From contig CACIFV010000007.1 of the NCBI GenBank assembly GCA_902586025.1, forward strand, positions 1 through 47,598: 47,598 nt of DNA, written 5' to 3'. Of this stretch, positions 1 through 9,250 are shown piece after piece (within the stretch, counting starts at the first letter, position 1; each line of letters begins with the position of its first letter). A model generated the notes under the pieces. That model made no database searches. It was not told the origin of the DNA and worked only from the letters and a program-made list of their open reading frames with translations. The translations under genes and the position numbers were made by a program. The stretch is from an uncultured Pelagibacteraceae bacterium. Lineage in GTDB: Bacteria > Pseudomonadota > Alphaproteobacteria > Pelagibacterales > Pelagibacteraceae.

Positions 1-1077
1 TCCTCCTATTGTAACTCCCTTTGATAAACATTTTTCTTTCTTCATTATTTTAAAAGCTTGTTTCCATGTTTTTCTGGGTTCAATTTGAGCTGCATCATAA
101 AATTCTTCTAGAGATTTATAAAGTTTATGTTTATTTATCATCCACTCACCCCAAGTAGGATTAGTTGCATAACCTTTATCATCAATGAAAAAATCTGGAC
201 ACTTTCCAGTTGTCATTGCACCTCTTACCTTAAATGGTTTTTTACCCATATGAAATTCATGGTACCATCCTTCTTTTATATCAATTTCTATTTGATTGGG
301 TTTAGCTTTAATTCTTTTAATATGTTCTACACATGGTTCCGCTAAAGTATAATCATCAGCGCCACCATGAACATATAATAATTTTGTATTAGTTGTTAGT
401 TCTGGATTTGCAAATAAACCAGCCGAGTGGCATTCGGCAGCCTCAGGTAATATTGCATCAAAACCTTCGGTCCCACCTAAAAATAAAGATGTAAATTTTT
501 TATCTGCCATATAAAGACTATTAGTTCCTCCTCTAGAATGCCCAGTTGTTCCAAATTTTCCGTTGGACCTTGGGTGAGACTTAAGTAATTTTAAAGCTAA
601 AATTCCATCAATTGCACCATTAATTAATGGCACCTTTGATTGATCTCTCCATGTGTCTTTTGCCCCCCTAGGACAGAAATTATCTATGAACATAACTCCT
701 ATTCCTTCTTCTAAAAGTTTTTTGTGTGCATGATAAGTAAAGTCATTCCAAATATAATTTCCTGGACCACCACTGCTGTGTGTCCATATAACAATAGGTA
801 CTTTTGAATCTCCTTTTGGAAGCTGAAGATATCCTGTTATTTCAATCGGATTTTCTTTGTGACCACCAATAATTACAGTCCTTTGATCAAATCCAGTGTA
901 AGACTGATATTTAATTAATTCTCCACCTTTATAATATTTATTTTTAGAAACCCAATTAAGCATTGATTTGCTTTTTTTACATTCTACTTTTGAATCTAGG
1001 CTTAATTTTTTTGTAGAATGTGAATAAGCCATAGTTGTGAAAAGTACAAAAATTATTAGCAGAATTAATTTTTTCAT
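1..1077 (-). CDS. Exported dienelactone-hydrolase-like protein (3' end beyond window)
   Basis: Read from the minus strand as 359 open codons from an ATG at 1077-1075, continuing past the left edge, so the C-terminus is missing. Residues 1-19 form a signal peptide (Lys-Lys, a Leu/Ile/Phe core, then AYS), so a periplasmic protein is expected. An alpha/beta-hydrolase core is visible: an oxyanion-type THSSGG at about 99-104, the nucleophile elbow GHSRGG with Ser181, an acid in HGGADD near 241, and a likely catalytic His in GWYHEFH near 273-276. This suits the dienelactone hydrolase/acyl-peptidase-like group; the substrate cannot be told. Its ATG overlaps the TGA of the upstream reductase gene by four bases, so the two are probably translated together. 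Confidence 0.75.
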   Translation of the reverse strand, partial: MKKLILLIIFVLFTTMAYSHSTKKLSLDSKVECKKSKSMLNWVSKNKYYKGGELIKYQSYTGFDQRTVIIGGHKENPIEITGYLQLPKGDSKVPIVIWTHSSGGPGNYIWNDFTYHAHKKLLEEGIGVMFIDNFCPRGAKDTWRDQSKVPLINGAIDGILALKLLKSHPRSNGKFGTTGHSRGGTNSLYMADKKFTSLFLGGTEGFDAILPEAAECHSAGLFANPELTTNTKLLYVHGGADDYTLAEPCVEHIKRIKAKPNQIEIDIKEGWYHEFHMGKKPFKVRGAMTTGKCPDFFIDDKGYATNPTWGEWMINKHKLYKSLEEFYDAAQIEPRKTWKQAFKIMKKEKCLSKGVTIGG

Positions 1078-1829
1078 TCTTTTCCTCCAGCAACATCTGG
1101 TGTTTGCCAGTTCAAGTTTTGGCCACTATCAATTGCTAAAACTTGACCAGTAATAGATCTATTTTTAATAAAAAAGTCAACTGCATTGCAGATTTCTTGT
1201 ACATTTGTCTGTCTTTTAAGAGGTGTCGCCATGTATTGCTTTTTAAAGTGCTTGTCAGACTGTCTTTTATTTTTAATAGTTGGACCCGGAGCAATTCCAT
1301 TCACTCTAATATTTGGGGCAAGACTCATGGCACTAGTTTTGGTTAAAGTGTAAAGACCAGTTTTACTTAATGTATATGAAAAAAAATATGGTGTTAATTT
1401 AAATACCCTTTGATCAATTATATTAATAATATTATTGTTTTTGCCTCTAGCATTTTTAGCAAAACCCTTTGATAATAAAGCTGGCGCTTTTAAATTAGCT
1501 TTTAAATGGCTTTCCCAACTTTTTGTTGTAAAGTTCTCAAGCTTGTCGTTTTCAAATAATGAGGCATTATTTATTAAACAATCAAAATATTTCAATTTTG
1601 TTTTTGAAAACTTTAACATTTTCTCAATCTCATTTTCTTTAGTTAAATCTGCTTTTACCAAATAAATTTTTGTACCACTTTTATTTAAATCTTTTTCAAG
1701 ACTCTCAGCCATGGATTTAGATTTGTTATAATGGATAACAATTTCAATATTAGGTCCAGATAATTTTTTAGCTATCGCAGCCCCCATTCGAGTTGCTGCT
1801 CCAGTAATTATTATCTTCCGTGCTTCCAT
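1074..1829 (-). CDS. Short-chain dehydrogenase, FolM/PTR1 pteridine-reductase-like
   Basis: A 251-residue classical SDR. The N-terminal cofactor motif TGAATRMG (9-16) has the G-x3-R-x-G form of pteridine reductases and FolM rather than the usual G-x3-G-x-G; the Arg favours NADPH. NNAS is at 87-90. The usual catalytic Ser is replaced by Asp139, thirteen residues before Tyr152 of the YxxSK motif (Lys156), the same spacing as the Asp-Tyr-Lys triad of Leishmania PTR1. In that family the reaction is NADPH-dependent reduction of dihydropterins (dihydromonapterin or dihydrofolate). The function here is inferred from motifs. The start overlaps the uvrB 3' end by 19 bases and the stop overlaps the next gene's ATG, giving a uvrB-SDR-hydrolase operon. 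Confidence 0.8.
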   Translation of the reverse strand: MEARKIIITGAATRMGAAIAKKLSGPNIEIVIHYNKSKSMAESLEKDLNKSGTKIYLVKADLTKENEIEKMLKFSKTKLKYFDCLINNASLFENDKLENFTTKSWESHLKANLKAPALLSKGFAKNARGKNNNIINIIDQRVFKLTPYFFSYTLSKTGLYTLTKTSAMSLAPNIRVNGIAPGPTIKNKRQSDKHFKKQYMATPLKRQTNVQEICNAVDFFIKNRSITGQVLAIDSGQNLNWQTPDVAGGKE

Positions 1830-3985
1830 TTTTTATCTCTTTTTTTTGTAACTCTTGTTCCTGGCATACCTAATGTGGATCTACCTTTAGGATAAATTTT
1901 ATTTTTAACATCGTACTGTCTAATTTTGGGGTTTAAAGTAATTTCTAATTCAGTACTTTGAAGTTTTCTCATCTCATCTCTAATTTTAGCAGCTTCCTCA
2001 AATTCCAGATTAGATGCAGCTTCTTTCATCTTTTTGTCTAATCCTTTTAAATGTTTTTTAAGGTTACCACCAATATTGGAACCCTCACTTATTTTGACAT
2101 AATCTTTCTCGTAGACACTTTCTAAAATGTCACTTATTTCTTTTTTTACAGATTTAGCGTCGATTTTATTTTTCTTATTGTACTCTAATTGAATCTTTCT
2201 TCTTCTCTCAGTTTCTTTAATTGCTTTCTTTATACTTTTTGTTTCCTTATCGGCATAAAGAATAACTTTTCCATCCACGTTTCTTGCAGCTCTTCCTATT
2301 GTTTGAATTAGTGAAGTTTCTGATCGCAAAAATCCTTCCTTATCAGCATCTAGTATTCCAACTAATGCACATTCTGGAATATCTAAACCTTCTCTTAATA
2401 AATTTATTCCAACTAGAACATCAAATACACCCATTCTAAGATCTCTCATAATCTCTATTCTCTCAAGTGTATCTATATCAGAATGAAGGTATCTTACTTT
2501 TATCCCATTTTCATGAAGATACTCGGTTAAATCCTCTGCCATTTTTTTTGTAAGTGTTGTAACCAAAACTCTATAATTATTTTCAACTACTTTTTTGCAT
2601 TCATGCATAAGGTCGTCTACTTGATTTTTTGCTGGTCTAATCTCAACTGGTGGATCTATTAATCCTGTAGGTCTTATTACTTGATCAATAAACTTGCCTT
2701 TAGTTTGTTCTAACTCCCATGGTCCAGGAGTTGCTGAAACAAATACAGTTTGTGTTCTCATTAAATCCCACTCTTCAAATTTTAAAGGTCTATTATCCAT
2801 GCAAGATGGCAATCTAAAACCGTACTCAGCCAATGTGCTTTTTCGAGATCTATCTCCCTTAAACATCCCGTTAAGTTGAGGAACTGTAACATGAGATTCA
2901 TCAACAAAAACTAATGTGTTATCAGGAAAATATTCAAAAAGGGTAGGTGGCGGCTCTCCTGGTTTTCTACCTGATAAAAATCTTGAGTAATTTTCAATTC
3001 CTGCACAAGATCCAGTTGCCTCAATCATTTCTAAATCAAATTTAGTTCTCTCCTCTAATCGTTGCGCTTCTAATAACTTGTTTTCTGCTTTGTGTTTTTT
3101 TAAAGTTTCCTCTAATTCTTTTCTTATTTTTATAATTGCTTGTTCTACAGTTGGTTTGGGAGTGATGTAATGAGAATTAGCATAAACTTTTACTAGACTA
3201 AGATCTCTAACCTGATCTCCTGTCAAAGGATCAAATTCCTCAATCTTCTCAAGTTTATCACCAAATAAACTTAGTCTCCATGCTCTATCCTCTAGATGAG
3301 ATGGAAATATTTCTAAATATTCTCCCCTAGCCCTAAATGTTCCTCTAAAAAAATTTTGATCATTTCTCTTGTACTGAAGAGCAACAAGAGATTTTATAAT
3401 TTGTTCTCTATTATATTCATAGTTTTTCTGAAGAGTTAAAGTCATTTTGCTGTAAGCTTCAACTGACCCCAAACCATAAATACAAGAAACACTTGCAACT
3501 ATTAAAACATCGTCTCTTTCAAGAAGAGATCTTGTTGCCGAGTGTCTCATTCTATCAATCTGCTCATTTATAGAAGCTTCTTTTTCGATGTAAGTATCTG
3601 ATCTTGGTACGTAGGCTTCTGGAGTGTAATAATCGTAGTAAGATACAAAATATTCAACAGCATTATCAGGAAAAAAAGTTTTCATCTCACCGTAAAGTTG
3701 AGCCGCCAAAGTTTTATTTGGTGCCAATATTAATGCCGGTCTATTCGTAGCTTCTACAACTTTTGCCATTGTAAAAGTTTTTCCAGATCCAGTTACTCCT
3801 AATAATACTTGATTAAACTCATTTTTTTTAGCTCCTTGGACAAGTCTCTTAATTGCATCTGGCTGGTCACCAGCCGGGGTAAAATCTGACTTTATTTTGA
3901 ATTTTTTACCACCTTCGAGTTTTCCACCGATTTTTGGGTTTTTACTCTGAATGTCTGTAATTAGGTCTTGATATGTATTCTCCAT
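1811..3985 (-). CDS. uvrB: Excinuclease ABC subunit B (UvrB)
   Basis: A 724-residue UvrB, the damage-verifying helicase-like subunit of nucleotide excision repair; it takes over the lesion from UvrA and recruits UvrC. Visible motifs are Walker A GVTGSGKT (63-70), the tyrosine-rich damage-probing beta-hairpin with [10 protein letters not shown] (117-126), a DESH box in VFVDESH, the helicase segment [13 protein letters not shown], and a C-terminal UVR domain (roughly 645-680) for UvrC binding. It carries about 25 more N-terminal residues before the Walker motif than E. coli UvrB. The C-terminal basic tail overlaps the reductase start by 19 bases. It is divergent from the aminotransferase gene with only 36 bp between the two ATGs. 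Confidence 0.97.
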   Translation of the reverse strand: MENTYQDLITDIQSKNPKIGGKLEGGKKFKIKSDFTPAGDQPDAIKRLVQGAKKNEFNQVLLGVTGSGKTFTMAKVVEATNRPALILAPNKTLAAQLYGEMKTFFPDNAVEYFVSYYDYYTPEAYVPRSDTYIEKEASINEQIDRMRHSATRSLLERDDVLIVASVSCIYGLGSVEAYSKMTLTLQKNYEYNREQIIKSLVALQYKRNDQNFFRGTFRARGEYLEIFPSHLEDRAWRLSLFGDKLEKIEEFDPLTGDQVRDLSLVKVYANSHYITPKPTVEQAIIKIRKELEETLKKHKAENKLLEAQRLEERTKFDLEMIEATGSCAGIENYSRFLSGRKPGEPPPTLFEYFPDNTLVFVDESHVTVPQLNGMFKGDRSRKSTLAEYGFRLPSCMDNRPLKFEEWDLMRTQTVFVSATPGPWELEQTKGKFIDQVIRPTGLIDPPVEIRPAKNQVDDLMHECKKVVENNYRVLVTTLTKKMAEDLTEYLHENGIKVRYLHSDIDTLERIEIMRDLRMGVFDVLVGINLLREGLDIPECALVGILDADKEGFLRSETSLIQTIGRAARNVDGKVILYADKETKSIKKAIKETERRRKIQLEYNKKNKIDAKSVKKEISDILESVYEKDYVKISEGSNIGGNLKKHLKGLDKKMKEAASNLEFEEAAKIRDEMRKLQSTELEITLNPKIRQYDVKNKIYPKGRSTLGMPGTRVTKKRDKKWKHGR

Positions 3986-4021
3986 ATATTAAACAACGTA
4001 ATTGAATAATTTCATAATTCA

Positions 4022-5209
4022 ATGAGCATAATATCTAATAATTTAAAAAGAATTAAACCATCACCAACTATTGCAGTCACTCAAAAGGCAAGAGAATTAA
4101 GAGCTGCAGGAAAAGATGTAGTTGGACTTGGGGCAGGGGAACCAGATTTTGATACTCCTATCAATGTTAAAAATGCAGCTATTAAAGCAATAAGAGACGG
4201 AGATACAAAGTATACAGCAGTTGATGGAACTCCAGCATTAAAAAAAGCAATTTTAAAAAAATTTAAAAGAGAGAATAAACTAAATTATAAACTAGATGAA
4301 ATCACAGTTGGAACTGGAGGGAAACAAGTTCTCTATAACACTTTTATGGCAACTTTAAATAAAGGAGATGAAGTTATTATTCCTGCTCCATTCTGGGTTT
4401 CATATCCGGATATGGTTCTCTTAGCAGGAGGAAAACCAAAAATAGTAAAATGTGATGAAAAAGATGGATTTAAAATTACTCCTGCAAAATTAAAAGTTGC
4501 AATTACAAAAAGAACGAAATGGATAATCCTTAACTCACCATCTAATCCAACTGGATCTGGATACAGCAAATCGGAAATTCAAAAATTAGCTAAGGTTTTA
4601 ATCAAAAACAAAAAAGTTCACATTTTGAGCGATGATATTTATGAGCATGTTAAATATGATAATTTTAAATTCTTTACTATTGCTCAAATTTCAAAATTAA
4701 AATCTCGAACATTAACAATGAATGGCGTGAGCAAGTCTTATGCAATGACTGGTTGGAGGATTGGTTATGCGGCTGGACCTAAAGAAATAATTTCTGCAAT
4801 TAGAAAAATTCAATCTCAGTCTACCTCGAATCCTTCATCAATTAGTCAAGCAGCAGCTGTCGAAGCTTTGAATGGTAAACAAGATTTTATTAAAAAAAGA
4901 GCAAAATCATTTAAAGAAAGAAGAGATTTTGTTGTAAAAAGTTTAAATAATATTGATGGTATTAGCTGCTTGAAACCTAATGGTGCATTTTACGTATTTC
5001 CGAATTGTAAAAAACTTTTAAATAAAAGAACTAAACTTAAAAAAGATACCGATTTTGTCCAAAAGCTTTTAGAAAAACAAAATGTTGCCGCTGTTCAGGG
5101 CTCAGCATTTGGTTTAGATGGATATTTTAGAATTTCATATGCAACTTCAATGGCAAAACTTAAAATAGCAATGTCTAGAATTAAAAAGTTTTGTGAGGAT
5201 TTAGGATAA
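4022..5209 (+). CDS. aatA: Class I aspartate aminotransferase
   Basis: A 395-residue fold-type I PLP aminotransferase of the alphaproteobacterial/Thermus aspartate aminotransferase subgroup. The PLP-binding lysine is Lys238 in SKSYAMTGWRIGY. Other family marks are GAGEPDFDTP (about 37-46), NSPSNPTG (about 171-178) and the carboxylate-binding Arg in YFRISYA near the C-terminus. It interconverts aspartate and oxaloacetate using glutamate/2-oxoglutarate in the cytoplasm; related enzymes can also act on prephenate or aromatic substrates, which cannot be settled here. It ends two bases before the convergent PsiE-type gene, leaving no room for a separate terminator. Confidence 0.92.
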   Translation: MSIISNNLKRIKPSPTIAVTQKARELRAAGKDVVGLGAGEPDFDTPINVKNAAIKAIRDGDTKYTAVDGTPALKKAILKKFKRENKLNYKLDEITVGTGGKQVLYNTFMATLNKGDEVIIPAPFWVSYPDMVLLAGGKPKIVKCDEKDGFKITPAKLKVAITKRTKWIILNSPSNPTGSGYSKSEIQKLAKVLIKNKKVHILSDDIYEHVKYDNFKFFTIAQISKLKSRTLTMNGVSKSYAMTGWRIGYAAGPKEIISAIRKIQSQSTSNPSSISQAAAVEALNGKQDFIKKRAKSFKERRDFVVKSLNNIDGISCLKPNGAFYVFPNCKKLLNKRTKLKKDTDFVQKLLEKQNVAAVQGSAFGLDGYFRISYATSMAKLKIAMSRIKKFCEDLG

Positions 5210-5211
5210 AC

Positions 5212-5586
5212 CTATTTTTTTTTATTTAATCCAATTAGAGAAGAATTTCTAAATCTTAAAATTACAATTGCTAAAGCAATTAAAACAATCGCACCTGCTT
5301 CATATAGTAATATCTCTGGATTTAGAGATTTTCCTTGTAAAATAATAAATCTAGCAAGTGCGGTTATAGCAATAAATAACGGTAGTGTAATTTGAATTGA
5401 TTGGCTTTCCCAAAATACTCTAACCATTGCAAGCACTTCAAGATATAAAAAAAGTAAAAGCAGATCGGCTAAAGTAACTCTTTGCACGAGTATCATCTGG
5501 TACATTTCTTGCCCAAAAGCAATAACTGTACTAACTAAAATGATTACTAATGCTACAAGCTGGATTTGCTTTACAATGTTTTCCAT
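5212..5586 (-). CDS. PsiE-family inner-membrane protein
   Basis: A 124-residue protein with four predicted membrane segments (about 8-27, 41-60, 67-85 and 93-111). The central block LLLLFLYLEVLAMV, then WES, then ITALARFIIL matches the PsiE (phosphate-starvation-inducible) family pattern. E. coli psiE is regulated by phosphate and cAMP, but its biochemical role is unknown and no Pho box is evident here. It stands alone on the minus strand: 65 bp separates its start from the stop of the upstream reductase gene. Confidence 0.75.
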   Translation of the reverse strand: MENIVKQIQLVALVIILVSTVIAFGQEMYQMILVQRVTLADLLLLFLYLEVLAMVRVFWESQSIQITLPLFIAITALARFIILQGKSLNPEILLYEAGAIVLIALAIVILRFRNSSLIGLNKKK

Positions 5587-5652
5587 TTACATTCTTTTAT
5601 AATTTAAAATAACTTTTTATTCTATACTGAAATAGCTTGTAAATTATTGATG

Positions 5653-6672
5653 TTATACTAATCCAAGTCTAACTACTGATTTTGCCGCATCCTCAATACA
5701 ACCTTTAGCCGGCTGAAATTTAAATCCCAATAAATCTTCAGCATACGAAGCATCAGTTTGCATTTGTAACCCTAAATCTGGAACCATCATTTTTGCACTG
5801 GTATCTAGATGACTAATTATTCTCACTAAAAAGTTTGGCAACACTCTTTTTGGAAGTTTTTTTGAATATTTAGGTAATGCTTCAGCCATAATATTAGAAA
5901 AATCTATCATTCTTTTGACCTCAGAGCCAATTATTAGTCGTCTTCCACCAACATCTGGTCTAGTTAAAGAATTGATGTGAGCTTTCACTACATCTTTCAT
6001 ATCTGAGACTAAAATACTAAAATCCGGAGCACCTGGATATTTACCTTCTAGAAATAATTTAACATAACTTATCGAAGTTTTTTCTTTAGTATCTAAAGCG
6101 TCTCCAAAGACACCTCCAGGACATATACATACCAACTTATTCTTTAAACTTTTATTCTCCATAAATTCCCAAGCTGCTTTTTCAGCCTTGATTTTTGAAA
6201 CAAAGTAATCATTACAACCTTTCCAACTAGCATCACTCCAATCATTTTCACCAAATGTATATGGATTTGTCCTATTAGGTTTTCTAAACATTGTTGCAAT
6301 TGAAGAAGTTTTAATAATACGTTCAACTCCCGCATTAACAGCAGCTTTTAAAACTCTTATAGTTCCATCTTTAGCTGTTGGAACAAGACTTTCACGATCT
6401 CTAGAGGTCTTTAAAGGGAAAGGAGAAGCCACATGCATTACATACTTACAGCCTTTTAATGCCTCATCCCAACCTTCGTCTTTTAAAAGATCTAATTCGA
6501 CAAATGATAATTTATCAATTGATGCATATTCATTTATGGTTTTTTTTGTTTGCTCTATTAAACCAGAATCTCTAACAGTGCCTAAAACTTTATATCCCGA
6601 TTTTAATAATTCAATTGCAGTGTGTTTAGCAATCCATCCACTTATACCCGTTAACAATACTGTTTCATTCAT
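5653..6672 (-). CDS. NAD(P)-dependent extended SDR, dihydroflavonol-4-reductase-like
   Basis: A 339-residue extended short-chain reductase. The N-terminal Rossmann motif TGISGWIA (8-15) is followed by an NADPH-favouring Arg34, catalytic Ser123/Ser124 in KTSSIA and the YxxxK pair Tyr156/Lys160 in YFVSK. The overall pattern, including HVASPFP (80-86), resembles dihydroflavonol 4-reductase/cinnamoyl-CoA reductase-like bacterial proteins that reduce aldehydes or ketones. The substrate is unknown. Its ATG follows the trxB stop with no gap, so it is probably co-expressed with thioredoxin reductase, though no pathway link is evident. Confidence 0.8.
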   Translation of the reverse strand: MNETVLLTGISGWIAKHTAIELLKSGYKVLGTVRDSGLIEQTKKTINEYASIDKLSFVELDLLKDEGWDEALKGCKYVMHVASPFPLKTSRDRESLVPTAKDGTIRVLKAAVNAGVERIIKTSSIATMFRKPNRTNPYTFGENDWSDASWKGCNDYFVSKIKAEKAAWEFMENKSLKNKLVCICPGGVFGDALDTKEKTSISYVKLFLEGKYPGAPDFSILVSDMKDVVKAHINSLTRPDVGGRRLIIGSEVKRMIDFSNIMAEALPKYSKKLPKRVLPNFLVRIISHLDTSAKMMVPDLGLQMQTDASYAEDLLGFKFQPAKGCIEDAAKSVVRLGLV

Positions 6673-7617
6673 TTATTCAGATAAATGTTTTTCAGCCTCT
6701 AATGCTGCCATACATCCCATACCAGCTGCTGTAACTGCCTGTCTAAATACTTTATCTTTCACGTCACCAGCAGCAAAAACTCCTGGTATATTTGTTTCCG
6801 TAGACTCTGGTTTTGTTATTAAATAACCCTCATTATCCATTTCTAGTTGGTCTTTAAATAATGAGGTTGCTGGATCATGCCCTATAGCAATGAACAAACC
6901 ATCAATTTTTAGTTCGTCTATTTTATTTGTTTTAACATTTTTAATTTTTAATCCAGTTACATTTTTAGGATCATTATCCCCAATAACTTCATCAACAACA
7001 GAGTCCCAAATTATTTCAATTTTTTTATTTTCCATTAATTTCTTTTGAAGTAATTTTTCTGCTCTCAAACTATCTCTTCTGTGTATAAGTTGAACTTTTG
7101 AAGCAAATTTTGTTAAAAACATAGCTTCCTCAACTGCAGCATTTCCACCTCCAACAACTGCTACAGTTTTGTCTTTAAAGAAAAATCCATCACATGTTGC
7201 ACATGCAGATACACCAAAACCTCTAAAGCTTTGTTCTGAATCAATATTTAACCATCTTGCTTGAGCTCCTGTTGATATAATAATTGAGTCTGCCTCATAA
7301 ATTTGACCACTATCTCCAACAGCTTTAAACGGCTTAGATTTTAAGTCTACAGATGCAATATGATCTTGAATCATTTCAGTCCCAACTACTTCTGCCTGAC
7401 CTTTCATTTGATCCATAAGCCATGGTCCTTGTATTACATCTTTAAATCCAGGAAAATTTTCAACATCAGTTGTTGTTGTTAATTGGCCACCAGGTTCCAT
7501 GCCATGAACTAATATTGGTTTTAACATTGCTCTAGCAGCATAAATTGCTGCTGTATATCCAGCGGGACCTGACCCAATTATTAACACTTTTGTGTGTTTA
7601 GTTGGATTTTCACTCAT
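6673..7617 (-). CDS. trxB: Thioredoxin-disulfide reductase
   Basis: A 314-residue low-Mr thioredoxin reductase, a homodimeric FAD enzyme passing electrons from NADPH to thioredoxin. FAD-binding GSGPAG is at 15-20, the redox-active CATC at 139-142, the NADPH-binding GGGNA at 156-160, and the C-terminal FAD motif GVFAAGDV near 286-293. Length and spacing match the family. It is the first gene of a two-gene operon with the SDR directly behind it. Its start codon is only 21 bp from that of the divergent ELM1-family gene, so its promoter must be compact and its message may be leaderless. Confidence 0.97.
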   Translation of the reverse strand: MSENPTKHTKVLIIGSGPAGYTAAIYAARAMLKPILVHGMEPGGQLTTTTDVENFPGFKDVIQGPWLMDQMKGQAEVVGTEMIQDHIASVDLKSKPFKAVGDSGQIYEADSIIISTGAQARWLNIDSEQSFRGFGVSACATCDGFFFKDKTVAVVGGGNAAVEEAMFLTKFASKVQLIHRRDSLRAEKLLQKKLMENKKIEIIWDSVVDEVIGDNDPKNVTGLKIKNVKTNKIDELKIDGLFIAIGHDPATSLFKDQLEMDNEGYLITKPESTETNIPGVFAAGDVKDKVFRQAVTAAGMGCMAALEAEKHLSE

Positions 7618-7638
7618 ATGAAAGCTATATAATGATTA
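7602..7638. promoter_or_regulatory. Ultra-compact divergent promoter trxB / ELM1-family gene
   Basis: Only 21 bp separates the two divergent start codons. On the plus strand a perfect TATAAT lies at 7628-7633, five bases before the ATG at 7639, with weak upstream candidates (TTGGAT at 7602-7607 or TTTTCA at 7607-7612, non-ideal spacing) inside the trxB coding region. On the minus strand an overlapping TATATA-like element sits about eight bases before the trxB ATG. With the usual 6-8 base distance from -10 to start of transcription, both messages would begin at or very near their ATG. Boxes are predicted by eye. Confidence 0.45.
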
Positions 7639-8586
7639 ATGACTAAATTGAAAGGTATATTATTAACAGAAGGTATGCATGGGATGATTAGCCAAGTTGA
7701 AGGTTTGGCTAAAGCTTTAGATATAAATTATTCTCACCACACAGTTGAAACAAAAGGTTTCTGGAAAGTTATACCGCCAAAATTCACTCCAATATCCGAC
7801 TCAGTTTTTAAAAAAATTGAATGCGAAGATGTTGATTTAATAATTTCATGTGGAAGAAAAAGTATTATTCCATCCTTATTCTTAAAAAAAAATTCAAAGA
7901 AAAAAGTATTTAACATTCATATTCAAAACCCAAAGATAAAACTTGATAATTTTGATCTAGTTATAGTGCCAGAGCACGATAATCTTGATGGAGATAATGT
8001 ATTAAAAACAAAAGGAGCTATTCATTATTTGACAAGTGAAGAAATTGAAAAAGACAAAGAATATTTGTTTAGTATTTCAAGCAAATTGAGGGATAAAAAT
8101 ATAATTTCTTTAATAATTGGTGGTCCTACCCAGTATTATGATTATTCAGATAGAAATATCCAAGAAATTTTTTCAAAAGTAAATTATTTAGTTAAAGAAA
8201 ATAATTTTAATTTAGTAGTCATCCCTTCTATGAGAACGCCAAAGGGAACTATAGAACATGCAAAAATATATTTTGGAAACGATCATTTAGTATTAGATGG
8301 TGTTGATAAAAAGGCCTATTTAAGTGCGCTTGCACTATCAAAACATATAGTTATTACGTGCGATTCAAGCTCTATGATTTCAGAGGCAGCTTTAACAGGC
8401 AAGCCAATTTATATTGCCACTATTCCACCTAAAAAAAGCGATAAAAGATTTAAAAATTTTAGAAAATTATTTCAAGAAATGAAAATTGTTAGAGAATTAG
8501 GAGAAAAATTAGAAAATTGGAACTATGAAAAATTAGATGAAACGAATAGAGTAGCAAATATCATTAAAGATAAAATTCAATTATAA
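7639..8586 (+). CDS. ELM1/DUF1022-family protein (nucleoside-diphosphate-sugar transferase-like)
   Basis: A 315-residue protein resembling the 'mitochondrial fission ELM1' family common in alphaproteobacteria. Family-like stretches include the N-terminal EGMHGMISQVEGLAKAL, ISCGRKSIIPSL near 73-84, HIQNPK with FDLVIVPEHD near 93-113, IGGPTQYY near 159-166 and TCDSSSMISEAALTGKPIY near 249-267. The last block resembles the donor-binding region of GT-B glycosyltransferases, and some sources describe the family as sugar-transferase-like; the enzymatic role is not established. The stop codon shares one base with the ATG of the oxygenase-like gene, indicating a two-gene operon. Confidence 0.8.
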   Translation: MTKLKGILLTEGMHGMISQVEGLAKALDINYSHHTVETKGFWKVIPPKFTPISDSVFKKIECEDVDLIISCGRKSIIPSLFLKKNSKKKVFNIHIQNPKIKLDNFDLVIVPEHDNLDGDNVLKTKGAIHYLTSEEIEKDKEYLFSISSKLRDKNIISLIIGGPTQYYDYSDRNIQEIFSKVNYLVKENNFNLVVIPSMRTPKGTIEHAKIYFGNDHLVLDGVDKKAYLSALALSKHIVITCDSSSMISEAALTGKPIYIATIPPKKSDKRFKNFRKLFQEMKIVRELGEKLENWNYEKLDETNRVANIIKDKIQL

Positions 8587-9248
8587 TGGCATTTTTAAAT
8601 TCAATATTAAAAAATTCGTCAAATCATAAAATTCCTTTTGAACATTGGGAATTAAATCAACCACTAACTGACGGCCAAGTTCAGGAAATTGTAAACGCTG
8701 ATATAGCTAATCCGATAGAACATAATTTAAACTATGATGGCACAAGAGCAATTGATGGAGGTGAAGGTAAGTTTAGAGAAGGTATATCAGACGGAGGCAA
8801 GGCATTAAAATTTAGATGTTTTGTGACAAAAGAAAATTCAAATCAATTCCCTAATCTTGTTGAATTTATTAAAGAACTTCAAAATCCATCAACTTATAAA
8901 AAAATTTCTGAAATGATCAATAAAGATCTTTCAAATTCATATGTAAGAGTTGAAGTTATCTGTGATAGAAAAGGATTTTGGTTAAAACCACATTGCGATA
9001 TTAAAGAGAAACTGATGTCATGTTTATTATTTGTAAATAAGCATAATGAAAAAGAAGATTTAGGTACAGATTTTTATGATGAAAATCTAAAATTAGCAAA
9101 AACTGTTCCTTATAAGGATAATTATGGTTATTTCTTTTCAAGTGGCCCTAATACTTGGCACGGTATGGAAAAAAAAGAAATAGTAAAAGAGAGAAGATGT
9201 CTTCAAGTAAATTATGTTACATTTGAGACAGATTGGAAAGTCAATTAA
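8586..9248 (+). CDS. 2OG-Fe(II) oxygenase-like protein
   Basis: A 220-residue protein with the metal and co-substrate signature of the 2-oxoglutarate/Fe(II) dioxygenase fold: HxD at His136/Asp138 (KPHCDIKE), a distal His192 (TWHGME), and Arg203 or Arg204 in a downstream ERRCLQVNY strand suited to bind 2-oxoglutarate. This order and spacing fit the double-stranded beta-helix core. The substrate is unknown. It is translationally coupled (one-base overlap) to the ELM1-family gene, so a role on the same, possibly glycan-related, substrate is conceivable but only inferred. It ends two bases before convergent carB. Confidence 0.68.
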   Translation: MAFLNSILKNSSNHKIPFEHWELNQPLTDGQVQEIVNADIANPIEHNLNYDGTRAIDGGEGKFREGISDGGKALKFRCFVTKENSNQFPNLVEFIKELQNPSTYKKISEMINKDLSNSYVRVEVICDRKGFWLKPHCDIKEKLMSCLLFVNKHNEKEDLGTDFYDENLKLAKTVPYKDNYGYFFSSGPNTWHGMEKKEIVKERRCLQVNYVTFETDWKVN

Positions 9249-9250
9249 AA

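Noticed and set aside
127..345. Plus-strand open frame of 72 codons
   Set aside because: It is antisense to the minus-strand hydrolase, which has a signal peptide and catalytic motifs across the same stretch.
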